The notes beneath the pieces are model-generated. The model was not told the origin of the DNA. It ran no database searches and worked only from the letters and a program-made list of their open reading frames with translations. From contig NZ_JAGKJK010000005.1 of NCBI RefSeq assembly GCF_020329435.1, positions 343,501 through 407,500 on the forward strand: a stretch of 64,000 nucleotides of DNA. The letters run 5' to 3'. Position 1 is the first letter of the stretch. Every line of letters begins with the position of its first letter. Source of the DNA: Bradyrhizobium hereditatis (GTDB taxonomy: Bacteria; Pseudomonadota; Alphaproteobacteria; Rhizobiales; Xanthobacteraceae). Made by a program: the position numbers and the translations under genes. This document shows positions 8,227-17,888 of this stretch, piece by piece.

Positions 8227-8649
8227 CTAACCGCCAAGCAGCTCGAGCGTTCGGCGATCGGCCACACCGCCATAGTATTTGGCGATCGCGGCAGGAAACG
8301 CGGGATCGGAAGATGCCGCGGCGAACAAGGTCATCGACGAGCGAAACTTCAGATCGTCAGGGCTGCCGAGAATCTCCCGGATGGTCTTGCCTTCAACGGC
8401 GTTGACGAGAGCGGTGCATTCGAGAAGCCGAGGCCCCAGGATATCGTGCTTGAGATAGGCGATCGCCTCGTCGCGCGAGGCGATCGCATAGCGCTGCGCC
8501 ATTTCGCTAAAGCCGAGACCGGCGAGCTGAGGGAAGATGAACCACATCCAGTGGCTTTGCTTGCGGCCACGGCTCAGCTCGGCCACGACGCGCTGGTAAA
8601 CCGGCGCTTGCGCATCGACAAAACGCGTCAGATCAAACGGATCATTCAT
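8227..8649 (-). CDS. DUF1810 domain-containing protein
   Basis: A 140-residue single-domain DUF1810 protein. Family marks are DPFDLTRFVDAQ at the N terminus, RGRKQSHWMWFIFPQLAGL, SRDEAIAYLKH, and the C-terminal FAAAS(S)DPAFPAAIAKYYGG. It is helical, cytoplasmic and of unknown biochemical function. Its ATG overlaps the stop of the NUDIX gene (ATGA, 8646-8649), so the two are co-translated. Confidence 0.9.
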   Translation of the reverse strand: MNDPFDLTRFVDAQAPVYQRVVAELSRGRKQSHWMWFIFPQLAGLGFSEMAQRYAIASRDEAIAYLKHDILGPRLLECTALVNAVEGKTIREILGSPDDLKFRSSMTLFAAASSDPAFPAAIAKYYGGVADRRTLELLGG

Positions 8650-9140
8650 GGCGGCGTTCCTGGTTTGCCGACGAGCTCGGAAAGGCGATCGAGCAGCGGC
8701 CGCTGGCCTTCGAGAATCTTCGCCCGTGCCGCAGCGAGGTCAAACCATTCCGCGCGATCGATCTCCGGGAATGTCTGCATCCTGCCGCTTCTCGGCGGCC
8801 ATTCGATCTCAAACGTATTGCTCCGGATGGCGTGAACATCGAGATCGCCTTCGACGGCGAAGGCGATCACCCGCTTTCCACCACGCTGGCGAATTTCGCC
8901 CAGCGGCTCGAGCGGCTGCCCCGCAAGCACGACGCCGGTCTCCTCGGCGAATTCACGCCTCGCAACGGCGCTGGCACCCTCCTCTCCGTCCATCTCTCCC
9001 TTCGGGATCGACCATGCGCCCTCGTCCTTGCGTCGCCAGTAAGGTCCGCCCGGATGCACGAGGAGGACTTCCAGCCCCGTCCCGCTGCAACGGTACATCA
9101 GGATGCCCGCACTGAGGGGTGATCGACGTGCCGCCTTCAA
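8646..9140 (-). CDS. NUDIX hydrolase
   Basis: 164 residues from a TTG at 9140 (GGAG about nine bases upstream); longer readings would translate a repeat copy and are rejected. The complete NUDIX box GX5EX7REUXEEXGU is present as GEMDGEEGASAVARREFAEE then TGVV, so the metal-binding Glu residues are intact. Members hydrolyse nucleoside diphosphates linked to another group; the substrate is not evident. The protein starts RRSPLSAGILMYR with HPGGPYWRRKDEGAWSIPKG before the box, a class of 'NTP pyrophosphohydrolase-like' NUDIX proteins. It is translationally coupled to the DUF1810 gene. Confidence 0.9.
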   Translation of the reverse strand: MKAARRSPLSAGILMYRCSGTGLEVLLVHPGGPYWRRKDEGAWSIPKGEMDGEEGASAVARREFAEETGVVLAGQPLEPLGEIRQRGGKRVIAFAVEGDLDVHAIRSNTFEIEWPPRSGRMQTFPEIDRAEWFDLAAARAKILEGQRPLLDRLSELVGKPGTPP

Positions 9141-9152
9141 TGATCCTTGCTC

Positions 9153-9245
9153 CAGCAAGTAGCCCGCATGAGCAAAGCGATATGCGGGAATCGGCACCAA
9201 CCAAAACCCGGATATCGCTTCGCTCATCCGGGCTGGGCTTGCTGG
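9153..9245 (+). repeat. dispersed palindromic repeat, family A, copy 4 (compact form)
   Basis: The cleanest copy: bounded by inverted CCAGCAAG and CTTGCTGG, with GTAGCCCGCATGAGCAAAG and GCGATATGCGGGAATCGGCA pairing within the left half, and CCCGGATATCGCTTCGCTCA then TCCGGGCT in the right half. It lies directly upstream of the NUDIX start and so could lie within its promoter region. Confidence 0.75.
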
Positions 9246-9399
9246 ATAGCCTAACCGCCTCTCGACGTGCAGATTATCGACAGCAAGATCGCCTGCTACG
9301 AGCGGCGCGTGAGGGCGATCCAAATTGTGCAGACTCAGAGGCGCGCGGCCGTTGTTCCAAACAAATGCGAGAGAGGGATCAGTAGCAGGTGGGAAGAAA

Positions 9400-9475
9400 T
9401 GGTGCCCAGGGGCGGGATCGAACCACCGACACTGCGATTTTCAGTCGCATGCTCTACCAACTGAGCTACCTGGGC
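9400..9475 (-). tRNA. tRNA-Phe (GAA)
   Basis: A 76-nt cloverleaf with encoded CCA. Acceptor GCCCAGG pairs with CCTGGGC; anticodon stem TGCGA/TCGCA encloses the loop CTGAAAA, giving anticodon GAA; the T arm has GGTTCGATCCC. It lies downstream of yacG on the same strand. Confidence 0.97.
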
Positions 9476-9615
9476 GTACTCGGCGAGGGCCCAAAGGCCG
9501 GGCGAGCGGGCGGTTTATAGAGAGGTCGAGAGCGCCTGTCCACCCAGCTTCGCCGTTGGCTTCGCTGGGCGCCGCCCGCCTGGCGCCTCATCCCCAAATA
9601 TTTGGTGAATAACGG

Positions 9616-9810
9616 CTATTCGGCGTCTTCTTCGTCGGTGGGGCGGCCGGGGATGACGTAGGTGCCGGACAGCCAGCGGTTCAGATCGACGTCGCGGCAA
9701 CGTTTGGAGCAGAACGGGAGCGTGGCGGGATCGGCCGGCTTGCCGCAGACCGGGCAGCGTTTTGACGGCGGCTTGGCCCCGCCGCCCTCCTCGGGCGGCT
9801 TAGCCGGCAT
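9616..9810 (-). CDS. yacG: DNA gyrase inhibitor YacG
   Basis: A 64-residue zinc-finger protein. The four metal ligands are present: CPVC at 19-22 and CSKRC at 34-38, followed by the family motif [15 protein letters not shown]. YacG binds GyrB and inhibits its DNA binding in E. coli. The start overlaps the end of maf by 11 bases, the usual maf-yacG arrangement in alphaproteobacteria, and implies co-translation. Confidence 0.93.
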   Translation of the reverse strand: MPAKPPEEGGGAKPPSKRCPVCGKPADPATLPFCSKRCRDVDLNRWLSGTYVIPGRPTDEEDAE

Positions 9811-10423
9811 TGAGCCAGCCGAAGCGGATCGGGAAGCCCTCCCCGCCGAGCAGCGTGACTGATTCGTAGAGAGGCAGGCCGACCACATTGGAGTAGGAGC
9901 CCACCATCTTGACCACGAAGGAACCGGCGATGCCCTGCACGGCATAGCCGCCGGCTTTGCCGCGCCATTCGCCGGAGCCGATATAGGCCTGTATGTCATC
10001 CTCGCTCAAACGCTTGAAGCGGACGCGGGTTTCGATCAGGCGCTGGCGGAACGCCTCCTTCGGCGTGACCAGGCAGATCGCGGTATAAACGCGGTGATTG
10101 CGTCCCGACAGCAGCCGCAGGCACTGCGCGGCCTCATCGACCAGATTGGCCTTCGGGAGAATGCGGCGGCCGACCGCGACCACGGTATCGGCGGCGAGGA
10201 TGAAGGAGCCGCGCAGCTCGTCGTCGAGCTGGACCGATTTCAGCGCCGCATCGGCCTTGGCCCGCGCCAGGCGGTTGGCGCAGGCGCGCGGCAGCTCGCC
10301 CCGCCTGGGCGTCTCATCGACATCGGCCGGGCGCAGCGCGTCAGGCTCGATGCCGGCCTGGTTGAGCAGGCTGAGCCGCCGCGGCGAACCGGAAGCAAGA
10401 ACGAGTTTGGGACGGCCAAGCAT
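9800..10423 (-). CDS. maf: Maf family nucleoside triphosphate pyrophosphatase
   Basis: 207 residues from the ATG at 10423, which gives the family N terminus [16 protein letters not shown]; longer readings are unsupported. Maf proteins hydrolyse non-canonical or modified NTPs to monophosphates (house-cleaning) and are linked to septum control in some bacteria. Motifs seen: ASGSPRR (substrate loop), [10 protein letters not shown] with the metal-binding Asp, [11 protein letters not shown], and [18 protein letters not shown]. The gene overlaps yacG. The usual upstream neighbour infA is absent; an amidase gene is there instead. Confidence 0.93.
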   Translation of the reverse strand: MLGRPKLVLASGSPRRLSLLNQAGIEPDALRPADVDETPRRGELPRACANRLARAKADAALKSVQLDDELRGSFILAADTVVAVGRRILPKANLVDEAAQCLRLLSGRNHRVYTAICLVTPKEAFRQRLIETRVRFKRLSEDDIQAYIGSGEWRGKAGGYAVQGIAGSFVVKMVGSYSNVVGLPLYESVTLLGGEGFPIRFGWLNAG

Positions 10424-10646
10424 GCTGAAAGGTATCGGGGATTTGGATTCGGGTAGGATCGCGCGCGCGGAAACTATCGGAAGGCACTCCATTCCACAAC
10501 CGGGGGACAAGCCATTGTTGTACTTGCGAATCTCTCCACTGCCCCGGCGAATTCGGGGCTTATAGACGCCGGCGATTGTCATTGGGATGACAGTAGCAGC
10601 GGGCGGGTGTCTTAAATCGCTCGGCCGCGGCCGATAAGTTCGACAT

Positions 10647-12062
10647 TCAGCGCAGGGGATCGATCGGCGTCGCGACACCCGAGCGGGCCTCGATGGCCTC
10701 GGCTGCTTCCAGACACAGATCTTCTCGCAACCGTTGTCCAGTGATCAGCACGCCGATTGGCAATCCGGTTTCCTCGTCACGCCCGGCCGGCACGCAGGCC
10801 GAAGGCAGGCCGAGCAGATTGGCCGGGACCACCGGGCGCATCAGTTCCTTGGTCGCGGCCGATCCGGCAGGGGTCGCCGAATCGAAACCATGCTCGAACG
10901 GTAATTGCGTCCAGGTCGGCGACAAGAGCAATGGCCGATCCGCCATGAAGGTCGACCATGCGCGTGCGATGCCGTCGCGTTCGGCCATCAATTGCGACCA
11001 TGACGCCGCATCGGCCAATGGAGGTATGTCCTGATTGAAGTTGTTCAGGAAGGCCATCGCGTCGGTACCCATCATCGGGGACAACAAATTCAGCACCGAA
11101 CCGAAATCACCCATGATCAGGCGTCGCCAGCAGCCAATCGCGTCGTCGTAGCGTGGCGGGCAGGTTTCTTCCACGACGTAACCGGCATCAGTCAGCGCCT
11201 GCGCCGCGCGTCGCACCACAGCCGCCACCTTGGGATCGGTGCCGCCGCCGGGCGGTCCGGGCAATACGGCCACCCGAATGGGCCGCGCCAGTTTCGGGCC
11301 TTCGAACGGGGCGTCGATCGACCAGGGATCGCGCGGGTGTGCACCCATCAGGATCTGCAAGCCGAGGCGCACATCCGCCACGCGGCGGGCCATCGGCCCC
11401 TGCACGTTCATCAGCTGCACGGCCAGTAACCGGTTTTCGGCCGGCACAAAACCCGCATCGGGCACGCGTCCGGCCGATGGACGGATCGAAGCGATGCCGC
11501 ACGCGTTCGCCGGATTTCGCAGCGAGCCGCCGATATCGTTGCCAAGGCCGATCGGGCTCATGCCGCTGGCCAGCGCCGCGGCCTCACCGCCGCTCGAGCC
11601 GCCTGCGGTGCGACCCGGATGCCAGGGATTTCTTGTCAGCCCGTGAAGCGAACTGTCGGTGTGCACGCGCAGCGCCATATCGGGTACATTGGTGCGGGCG
11701 ATCGGTATGGCGCCCGCTGCGCGCATGCGTTCGACAACCGGAGCATCCGCCGGCGCCACCGCGTTGGCCAGCGCAGGCACGCCCCAGGTTGTGGGCAGGC
11801 GGGCCATGTCGATATTTTCTTTCACTGTAAAGGGCACGCCATGCAGCGGCCCAACGGTCTCGCCGTCGCGAAGCCTTTTATCGGCCAGGGCCGCAGCAGC
11901 GCGAGCCTCGTCAGCCAGGACTCGCACCACGGCATTCAGAGCCGGATTCACTGCATCGATACGGGCCAAATGCGCGTCGACCACCTCCACTGAGCTCAGT
12001 TGTCGGCGCGCGATGCGCTGCGCAAGTTCAGTGGCCGAGAGTTGCCAGATCTCGCTCATCAT
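10647..12062 (-). CDS. amidase-signature family hydrolase
   Basis: 471 residues with the complete Ser-cisSer-Lys triad: Lys81 (FTVKEN), cis-Ser156 (TAGGSSGGE) and nucleophile Ser180 ([12 protein letters not shown]); the 24-residue Ser-Ser spacing matches the family. It hydrolyses a carboxamide, but the substrate is not evident. A GatA role is unlikely, as no gatC or gatB neighbour exists. GGGGAG precedes the ATGATG start at normal spacing. It sits between the LMW phosphatase and maf on the same strand, where infA normally lies. Base composition resembles its neighbours, so no recent transfer is obvious. Confidence 0.92.
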   Translation of the reverse strand: MMSEIWQLSATELAQRIARRQLSSVEVVDAHLARIDAVNPALNAVVRVLADEARAAAALADKRLRDGETVGPLHGVPFTVKENIDMARLPTTWGVPALANAVAPADAPVVERMRAAGAIPIARTNVPDMALRVHTDSSLHGLTRNPWHPGRTAGGSSGGEAAALASGMSPIGLGNDIGGSLRNPANACGIASIRPSAGRVPDAGFVPAENRLLAVQLMNVQGPMARRVADVRLGLQILMGAHPRDPWSIDAPFEGPKLARPIRVAVLPGPPGGGTDPKVAAVVRRAAQALTDAGYVVEETCPPRYDDAIGCWRRLIMGDFGSVLNLLSPMMGTDAMAFLNNFNQDIPPLADAASWSQLMAERDGIARAWSTFMADRPLLLSPTWTQLPFEHGFDSATPAGSAATKELMRPVVPANLLGLPSACVPAGRDEETGLPIGVLITGQRLREDLCLEAAEAIEARSGVATPIDPLR

Positions 12063-12155
12063 TTACTCCCCACATGAATGAGCAACGAAGCTTTACGCCC
12101 GCTCATCGGCCAGAGTAGTGCTACGCCGACCTGATGTCGACGGCATGACCAGCGG

Positions 12156-12623
12156 TTACCCGTTCGCCGCGCCGACCTTGGCAAAGCGGCGGCGGATGCG
12201 CATCAAGAGGCCGTCGCAGACCTCGCGGTAGGCGGCGAGCTTCTGCTCGCGGCTGCCCTCGGTGCCGGTCGGATCCGGCGTCGGCCAATATTCGACATCG
12301 GCAGCAAGCGTGCGCGTCAGCTCCAGCGCCTTGTGGTGGGCTTCAGGCGATAGCGTGATGATTAGATCGAAATTGAGCCCTTCCCAGTCGTCGAGCTCCT
12401 CGAACGTCATGGGCTTGTGGCCGGAAATATCCTGACCGAGTTCGGCCATGACGGCGACTGCGAACGGATCGAGCTCGCCCTTCTTGACGCCGGCGGACCG
12501 CACATAGAGTCCTTGCGGAAACATTTGCTGCAACAGGCTCTGCGCCATCGGCGAACGGACGCTGTTCAGGCCGCATGCGAACAGCACGGCCTGCGGATTG
12601 CGCGCGCGGGGCGGCGCCTCCAT
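12156..12623 (-). CDS. low-molecular-weight phosphotyrosine phosphatase family protein
   Basis: 155 residues. The P-loop CX5R is CGLNSVRS (Cys17 to Arg23), and the general-acid loop is TPDPT near residue 115. The family includes LMW tyrosine phosphatases and ArsC-type arsenate reductases; no arsenic genes are nearby and the extra cysteines of thioredoxin-linked ArsC are lacking, so a phosphatase is more likely. It follows UPF0262 by 44 bases in the conserved hisD operon. Confidence 0.88.
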   Translation of the reverse strand: MEAPPRARNPQAVLFACGLNSVRSPMAQSLLQQMFPQGLYVRSAGVKKGELDPFAVAVMAELGQDISGHKPMTFEELDDWEGLNFDLIITLSPEAHHKALELTRTLAADVEYWPTPDPTGTEGSREQKLAAYREVCDGLLMRIRRRFAKVGAANG

Positions 12624-12667
12624 GCGCTACGAAATCCTTTCGGCGAACCGTTTCGCATTCATAGCCA

Positions 12668-13171
12668 TCATGCGTCCTGCCCCTTCCAGTGCAGCACGCA
12701 GATCAGCGTGAACAGGCGGCGCGCGGTCTCGAAATCGACGCGCACCTTGCCCTTCAGCCGCTCCTGCAGCGTGCGCGAGCCCTCGTCATGGATGCCGCGG
12801 CGGCCCATGTCGATCGCCTCGATCTTGTCGGGCGTCGCGGTGCGGATCGCCTGGTAGTAGCTGTCGCAGATCATGAAATAGTCCTTCACGATCCGCCGAA
12901 ACGGCGTCAGCGATAAGAGATGCGCGACCACGGGCGTGCCGTCTTCGCGGCGGATGTCGAACATCAACCGATTGCCTGTTATCGCGATGTGCAGCGTGAA
13001 CGGCCCCTGCGCGTCGCCTTCCGGCGCGAACAGGTTCTGCTCGATCAGATCGTAGATCGCGATCGCGCGCTCATGCTCGATATCGGGTCCGGAACGGCCG
13101 ATCGATTCCTCGTCAAGCGTCACCGCGACGATGCGGTTGTGCTGGTCATCGTCTGGTGGCGGCTTGTTCAT
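12668..13171 (-). CDS. UPF0262 family protein
   Basis: 167 residues from the ATG at 13171, whose ATGA overlaps the hisD stop. It matches the alphaproteobacterial UPF0262 family: [20 protein letters not shown] at the N terminus, [13 protein letters not shown] strand ([13 protein letters not shown]), [20 protein letters not shown], and the terminal [14 protein letters not shown]. The function is unknown, but the association with hisD and an LMW phosphatase is conserved across Rhizobiales. Confidence 0.92.
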   Translation of the reverse strand: MNKPPPDDDQHNRIVAVTLDEESIGRSGPDIEHERAIAIYDLIEQNLFAPEGDAQGPFTLHIAITGNRLMFDIRREDGTPVVAHLLSLTPFRRIVKDYFMICDSYYQAIRTATPDKIEAIDMGRRGIHDEGSRTLQERLKGKVRVDFETARRLFTLICVLHWKGQDA

Positions 13172-14463
13172 GGCAAATTGAGGCGCAATCCGACGGAGCG
13201 TGAATGGGCATCCAGACCCTCGGCCTTGCCCAAGGTCATCGCGGCGGGCCCCAGCGCGCGCAACTGGTCGGGCCCGCATTTGAGAATCGAAGTGCGCTTC
13301 ATGAAGTCTAGCACGCCGAGCCCGGACGAAAATCGCGCCGAGCGCGCGGTCGGCAGCACGTGGTTGGAGCCGCCGACATAATCGCCGATCGCCTCCGGCG
13401 TATGCGGCCCAAGGAAGATCGCGCCGGCATTGCGGACTTTTGCTGACAGGCCTTCCGCGTCCGCCGTCATGATCTCCAGATGCTCGGCGGCGATCGCGTT
13501 CGCGAGCTCCACGGCCTCATCGAGCTGTTTCACCATGATGATGGCGCCGAAATCGTTCCAGGAAGCGCGCGCGATATCAGCACGCGGCAATGTCGCCAGT
13601 TGCGACTCCACCGCGCGCTCGACGTCGCCGGCAAGCCGCGCGCTGTCCGTGATCAGGATGGACTGCGCGCTCGCATCGTGCTCGGCCTGCGCCAATAGAT
13701 CAGCGGCGATCCAATCAGCGTTGCCGGTGTCATCGGCGACCACGAGCACCTCCGAAGGCCCTGCGATCATGTCGATGCCGACCTTGCCGAACACCAGCCG
13801 CTTGGCGGCGGCGACATAGGCGTTGCCGGGCCCGACGATCTTGGCGACCGGCGCAATCGTCGCCGTGCCATAGGCCAGCGCCGCCACCGCCTGCGCGCCG
13901 CCGACGCGATAGATTTCCGAGACGCCGCCGAGATGGGCGGCGGCCAGCACCAGCGGATTGAGCTTGCCGTCGGGCGCCGGCACCACCATAACGACGCGCG
14001 GCACGCCGGCGACGCTCGCCGGCACGGCATTCATCAGCACCGAGGACGGATAGGCCGCGGTGCCGCCGGGCACGTAGAGGCCAACAGCATCGACCGCGCT
14101 CCAGCGCCAGCCAAGCTCGACTCCTAGCGCATCGGTGAAGCGCTCGTCCTTCGGCAATTGCCTTTTGTGAAACGCCCCGATGCGGTCGCGGGCGAATTTC
14201 AGCGCGTCGATCGTGGCAGCGTCGCAGGCCCGCACGGCGGCCTCGATCTCGGCGGCCGTCACGCGCAGACCGGCGGCATCGAGCTCGAGCCGGTCGAATT
14301 TTTTGGTCGCCTCGATCAGGGCGGCGTCGCCACGGGCCGCCACGTCATCGACGATGGCCCGGGTCGCGCGCTCGACATCGGCCGACGCCTCGCGCTTGGC
14401 GGCGAGGAATTCCTTAAATCGTGAAGCGAAATCGGCGCTGCTGGTATCCAGGCGAACGGGCAT
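13168..14463 (-). CDS. hisD: histidinol dehydrogenase
   Basis: 431 residues from the ATG at 14463, giving the family start [12 protein letters not shown]; an upstream in-frame start adds an unlikely 18-residue tail. HisD makes two NAD-dependent oxidations from L-histidinol to L-histidine, the last step of the pathway. Zn and catalytic positions are recognisable: Gln and His in [12 protein letters not shown], Glu-His in AAEHLEIM, Asp in [14 protein letters not shown] and His in [21 protein letters not shown] and [11 protein letters not shown] are also conserved. It is the first gene of a coupled hisD-UPF0262-phosphatase operon. No other his gene is in the window. Confidence 0.97.
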   Translation of the reverse strand: MPVRLDTSSADFASRFKEFLAAKREASADVERATRAIVDDVAARGDAALIEATKKFDRLELDAAGLRVTAAEIEAAVRACDAATIDALKFARDRIGAFHKRQLPKDERFTDALGVELGWRWSAVDAVGLYVPGGTAAYPSSVLMNAVPASVAGVPRVVMVVPAPDGKLNPLVLAAAHLGGVSEIYRVGGAQAVAALAYGTATIAPVAKIVGPGNAYVAAAKRLVFGKVGIDMIAGPSEVLVVADDTGNADWIAADLLAQAEHDASAQSILITDSARLAGDVERAVESQLATLPRADIARASWNDFGAIIMVKQLDEAVELANAIAAEHLEIMTADAEGLSAKVRNAGAIFLGPHTPEAIGDYVGGSNHVLPTARSARFSSGLGVLDFMKRTSILKCGPDQLRALGPAAMTLGKAEGLDAHSRSVGLRLNLP

Positions 14464-14552
14464 GGGGGCTTTCTGAGGACTGTTCGAAAGGCCCCTGCTC
14501 AATGGCGCGGCGGCCAAGGGCCGTCAACCCTCGCTCACCCGGAAACAGAACC

Positions 14553-14650
14553 CGTAGGGTGGGCTGAGCGAAGCGAGCCCACCATAATCGACGGTTTGCG
14601 GGGTCAAAAATGGTGGGCACGGCGCGGTCGCGCCTTTGCCCACCTTACGG
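14553..14650 (+). repeat. dispersed palindromic repeat, family B
   Basis: Starts CCGTAGGGTGGGCTGAGCGA and ends CGCGCCTTTGCCCACCTTAC, with inner GCCCACCATAATCG and ATGGTGGGCACGGCGC. The outer arms are inverted (GTAGGGTGGGC against GCCCACCTTAC). Elements of this GTGGGC type are widespread in Bradyrhizobium and relatives. It lies between DUF2948 and hisD. Confidence 0.7.
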
Positions 14651-14658
14651 CTGCGGAA

Positions 14659-15111
14659 TTACCCCTCCGGCCCCATTGGGGCCAAGGCCGCGTCGCTGGT
14701 GCCGAGATCGTCGGCGCCGAGGTCGGTGAGCTCGCATTCCAGGCATTCGACGTCGAGCCGCAGCGCGCCGCCATGGCTGAACAGCAAAAGCGCGCTGCCG
14801 CCGGGCGGCTCGGCGGGATAAAATTCGATCCCGACCAGTTCCAGCACGGCATCAGGCTGCGCCAGATCGATATTGCGCGACTTGCAGGCCAGGACGCGGT
14901 CGAAGCGGAGCGCCGCGATCAGGCGACGCGGCTCGGTTCCGCCCGACAGCGTCTGCTCCCAATCGAGCCGGTTCATGCCGACGACGAGCCGCTTCTCGTC
15001 CTGCCGCCAGACGATGTCAGCGGCCTGGACGCGGGCGTCCTGCACATGGGCCGAGATGACGGCGAGGTCGTCGGCATCGAGCGCAATCAGTTTCAGCGGG
15101 TCCGCTGGCAT
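14659..15111 (-). CDS. DUF2948 family protein
   Basis: 150 residues. It matches the alphaproteobacterial DUF2948 family: LKLIALDADDLAVISAHVQD at the N terminus, the DEKRLVVGMNRLDWE strand, FDRVLACKSRNID and a terminal LRLDVECLECELTDLG. It is cytoplasmic and of unknown function. Its position between hisD and murA is a conserved neighbourhood in Rhizobiales, separated here from hisD by a family B repeat. Confidence 0.88.
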   Translation of the reverse strand: MPADPLKLIALDADDLAVISAHVQDARVQAADIVWRQDEKRLVVGMNRLDWEQTLSGGTEPRRLIAALRFDRVLACKSRNIDLAQPDAVLELVGIEFYPAEPPGGSALLLFSHGGALRLDVECLECELTDLGADDLGTSDAALAPMGPEG

Positions 15112-15152
15112 CCCAAGAATTCCTAAAGTCCTGGCCAGGCCTCGATCCCGCG

Positions 15153-16442
15153 CTAGTCGCTGATGCGCTGGATCGATGCACCGCAGGCAGAGAGCTTTTC
15201 CTCCAGCCGCTCGAAACCGCGGTCCAGATGATAGACGCGGTTGACCATGGTTTCACCCTCGGCGGCAAGGCCCGCGATCACGAGTGAAACCGACGCGCGC
15301 AAATCCGTCGCCATCACGGGCGCGCCGCGCAGCTTTGCGGTGCCCTCGATGGTCGCGGTCTCGCCATCAAGCGATATACGCGCACCGAACCGCGCCAGTT
15401 CCTGCACATGCATGAAACGGTTCTCGAAAATCGTCTCGGTTATCTGCGAGGCGCCGGCGGCGCAGGTCATCAGCGCCATCAATTGCGCCTGCAAATCGGT
15501 CGGGAAACCCGGGAACGGCGCGGTCGATACCGTCACCGGGCGGAGGCCGGCGCCGTTTCTGGCGACCCGGATGCCGTCATTGTTGACGGTGATGATGGCT
15601 CCGGCCGCAGTCAGCACGTCGAGCGCCGCCTGCAACAGCTCGGGCCGCGCACCTGACAGTTGCACGTCGCCGCCGGTCATGGCGACCGCCATGGCGTAGG
15701 TGCCGGCCTCGATCCGGTCGGGCAGCACGGTGTGCCGCGCGCCGCGCAGCCCGTCGACGCCCTCGACCACGATTCGCGGCGTGCCGGCCCCCCGGATGCG
15801 CGCGCCCATCTTGTTCAGGCAGTCGGCGACATCTGATATTTCGGGCTCGCAAGCGGCGTTGGTGATGACGGTCGTACCCTTGGCAAGTGTCGCCGCCATC
15901 AGCGCGACATGCGTTCCGCTCACCGTCACCTTGGGGAAATCGATGGCAGCGCCGCGCAGGCCGCCGGGCGCCTTCGCCACCACATAGCCGCCGTCGATGG
16001 CAAGCTCAGCGCCCAGCTTTTCCAGCGCCATGATCAGGAGATCGACCGGCCGCGTGCCAATGGCGCAGCCGCCCGGCAGCGAGACCTTTGCCTCGTGCAT
16101 CCGCGCGAGCAGCGGCGCGATTACCCAGAAGCTGGCGCGCATTTTCGACACCAGCTCGTATGGCGCTGTCGTGTCGATGATGTTGGCTGCGGAAATATGC
16201 AGGGTCTGGCCCTGATAGGCACCGTCGCCGGGCCGCTTGCCCGCGGCCATGATGTCGACGCCGTGGTTCCCGAGGATGCGCTGCAGCTGTGCGACATCGG
16301 CCAGCCGGGGCACGTTGTCGAGGATCAGCGTCTCTTCGGTGAGGAGGGCAGCGATCATCAGCGGCAGGGCGGCGTTCTTCGCCCCTGAGATCGGGATGGT
16401 GCCGTTGAGCTTGCTGCCGCCGATGATTCTAATGCGGTCCAT
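15153..16442 (-). CDS. murA: UDP-N-acetylglucosamine 1-carboxyvinyltransferase
   Basis: 429 residues, full length. MurA transfers enolpyruvate from PEP to UDP-GlcNAc, the first committed step of peptidoglycan synthesis, in the cytoplasm. The N-terminal [10 protein letters not shown] contains the substrate-contacting Lys22-Asn23, and the active-site loop [15 protein letters not shown] carries the catalytic, fosfomycin-reactive Cys126. [13 protein letters not shown] and the terminal [13 protein letters not shown] are also typical. DUF2948 follows after 41 bases, so co-transcription is likely. Confidence 0.97.
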   Translation of the reverse strand: MDRIRIIGGSKLNGTIPISGAKNAALPLMIAALLTEETLILDNVPRLADVAQLQRILGNHGVDIMAAGKRPGDGAYQGQTLHISAANIIDTTAPYELVSKMRASFWVIAPLLARMHEAKVSLPGGCAIGTRPVDLLIMALEKLGAELAIDGGYVVAKAPGGLRGAAIDFPKVTVSGTHVALMAATLAKGTTVITNAACEPEISDVADCLNKMGARIRGAGTPRIVVEGVDGLRGARHTVLPDRIEAGTYAMAVAMTGGDVQLSGARPELLQAALDVLTAAGAIITVNNDGIRVARNGAGLRPVTVSTAPFPGFPTDLQAQLMALMTCAAGASQITETIFENRFMHVQELARFGARISLDGETATIEGTAKLRGAPVMATDLRASVSLVIAGLAAEGETMVNRVYHLDRGFERLEEKLSACGASIQRISD

Positions 16443-16853
16443 GCCATCCCCCTTGCTATCCCTAGGACAGATTGTTCACCGTCAAGAGCTTGGAAATTTG
16501 CGGCTATTTGATGAGGTAGCGCCTGGTTTGGACGACCGGGGCCGGTATTTGTCCGACATCATGCCGGCTACCGAACATCTTGGCGTCAGCGCTGATTGTG
16601 GTTTGACAGTCGCGGCGGAACCTTCAACCGCTTGTCGGAACGCGTCGTTCATCATGCCCATCAGGGGGCGCAAGATAGCGGCGAGTTGATCCCCTTTTCG
16701 GTGATGCGACGCGGCTGGGCGGCAGACCGGGCTTACGCGGCACAATGGCGGACTTCCGCATCTCACTCGATCAGTTCGTTGGCGTGACCGGTCACTGACA
16801 GGCGACACCTGCTGCCGTCACTCGATGATCCTGACCATGGACGTGTCAGGGCC
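16443..16853. other. gap upstream of murA
   Basis: 411 bases with no convincing gene; it should contain the murA promoter and the 3' end of the gene ending at 16854. Apparent open frames here have poor codon bias and no ribosome site. No strong repeat or terminator was seen. Confidence 0.4.
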
Positions 16854-17762
16854 TCATTCCGCCCATGTCGGTCCGAGTGCCGCGCGCTTCACTTCGCGAA
16901 GAGATGAACCGTGACGATACGGGAGACCCTGACCGACGGCCTGCTGAAGCTCTTCGAGCATCTCCCCCTCGGATTTGAGAAGCTCGTGATTATATCCCTC
17001 CGCCAGGATCAATGCTGATCTGTACGTCTCCTGAACGACCTTGATACGGTCATCTGCAGGAAGGGAGGCGACGAACTCGATTGTCTCTTCGACGTGCGCG
17101 GCCTCGCTTCCGAGTGAGCTGTGACTTCTGAGGAAGCGGGTCGCATCAACGCCGTCCGGGCACATTGCCTGCACCTTCTCGATATCGGCCTTCTGCTTGA
17201 GCGCGGCAATGCGCTCCAGGCAGTACGAATAGCCGATGCAGCCGATCGGATAGTCCTCGACGCAGAGGTCGTCGAAGCGCTTGCAGAGCGGCTTGATCCC
17301 CTCAGGGATGTAGTTGGCGACGAGGCGCTCGGCAGGCAGACCCAGCGCACGCAGATCCTTGAGCGCGAGCCGGTCGTGACCGGTCTCCTCGCGCGCACGC
17401 TCTTCAAGATAGGCCGCGACCTCCGGCCTCCCTAATTCCTCGAATCGCCCAGCGGCGCGTCGGAGATTTCGAGGCGTATCGACGGACGTGTGATAGGCGC
17501 CGACCAACGCGACGGTATAGCCGACAAGCGTCGGCTCCGGTCGCGCCAGGCGCTGTTCAATTTCGGCAAAGCCGAGATTGATCGCGCCATCGAGCAGACC
17601 GACCGTGCTGCCCGTCGAGCCCGCGCCCGTCATCGGTATCGCGAATGGGTCTATGCCGTCTTTCGTAACCTTAGGCGTGTGAAACCAGACCTCTCCCGAC
17701 TCGCGAGCGACGATCGAAGTATCGCCGGTGACGTTGACCCACTCCGTGACTGACCGTGTCAT
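16854..17762 (-). CDS. heme-oxygenase-like fold putative iron oxidase
   Basis: 302 residues, soluble and nearly all helical. The central region has EERAREETGHDRLALKDL (Glu126, His129) and a second site HSSLGSEAAHVEETIEF (His214, Glu220, His223). Paired E-x2-H and H-x8-H motifs in a TenA/PqqC-like helical bundle are the pattern of heme-oxygenase-like non-haem diiron oxidases and oxygenases (the group that includes UndA and SznF). Substrate and exact iron ligands cannot be assigned from sequence alone. No biosynthetic partner is adjacent; a Tat-exported protein gene lies 126 bases upstream on the same strand. Confidence 0.65.
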   Translation of the reverse strand: MTRSVTEWVNVTGDTSIVARESGEVWFHTPKVTKDGIDPFAIPMTGAGSTGSTVGLLDGAINLGFAEIEQRLARPEPTLVGYTVALVGAYHTSVDTPRNLRRAAGRFEELGRPEVAAYLEERAREETGHDRLALKDLRALGLPAERLVANYIPEGIKPLCKRFDDLCVEDYPIGCIGYSYCLERIAALKQKADIEKVQAMCPDGVDATRFLRSHSSLGSEAAHVEETIEFVASLPADDRIKVVQETYRSALILAEGYNHELLKSEGEMLEELQQAVGQGLPYRHGSSLREVKRAALGPTWAE

Positions 17763-17888
17763 TCGAAACCTCCCGTTTTCGATCGCTCGCCTGCGCTCGT
17801 TTTCTTGGAGGATGCGTTTTCTTATGCGGGCCGAGCTCGCTTCAAGCTATAGACATACCGCCTCGCCTCAGACCGAGTGGCAACAGCG

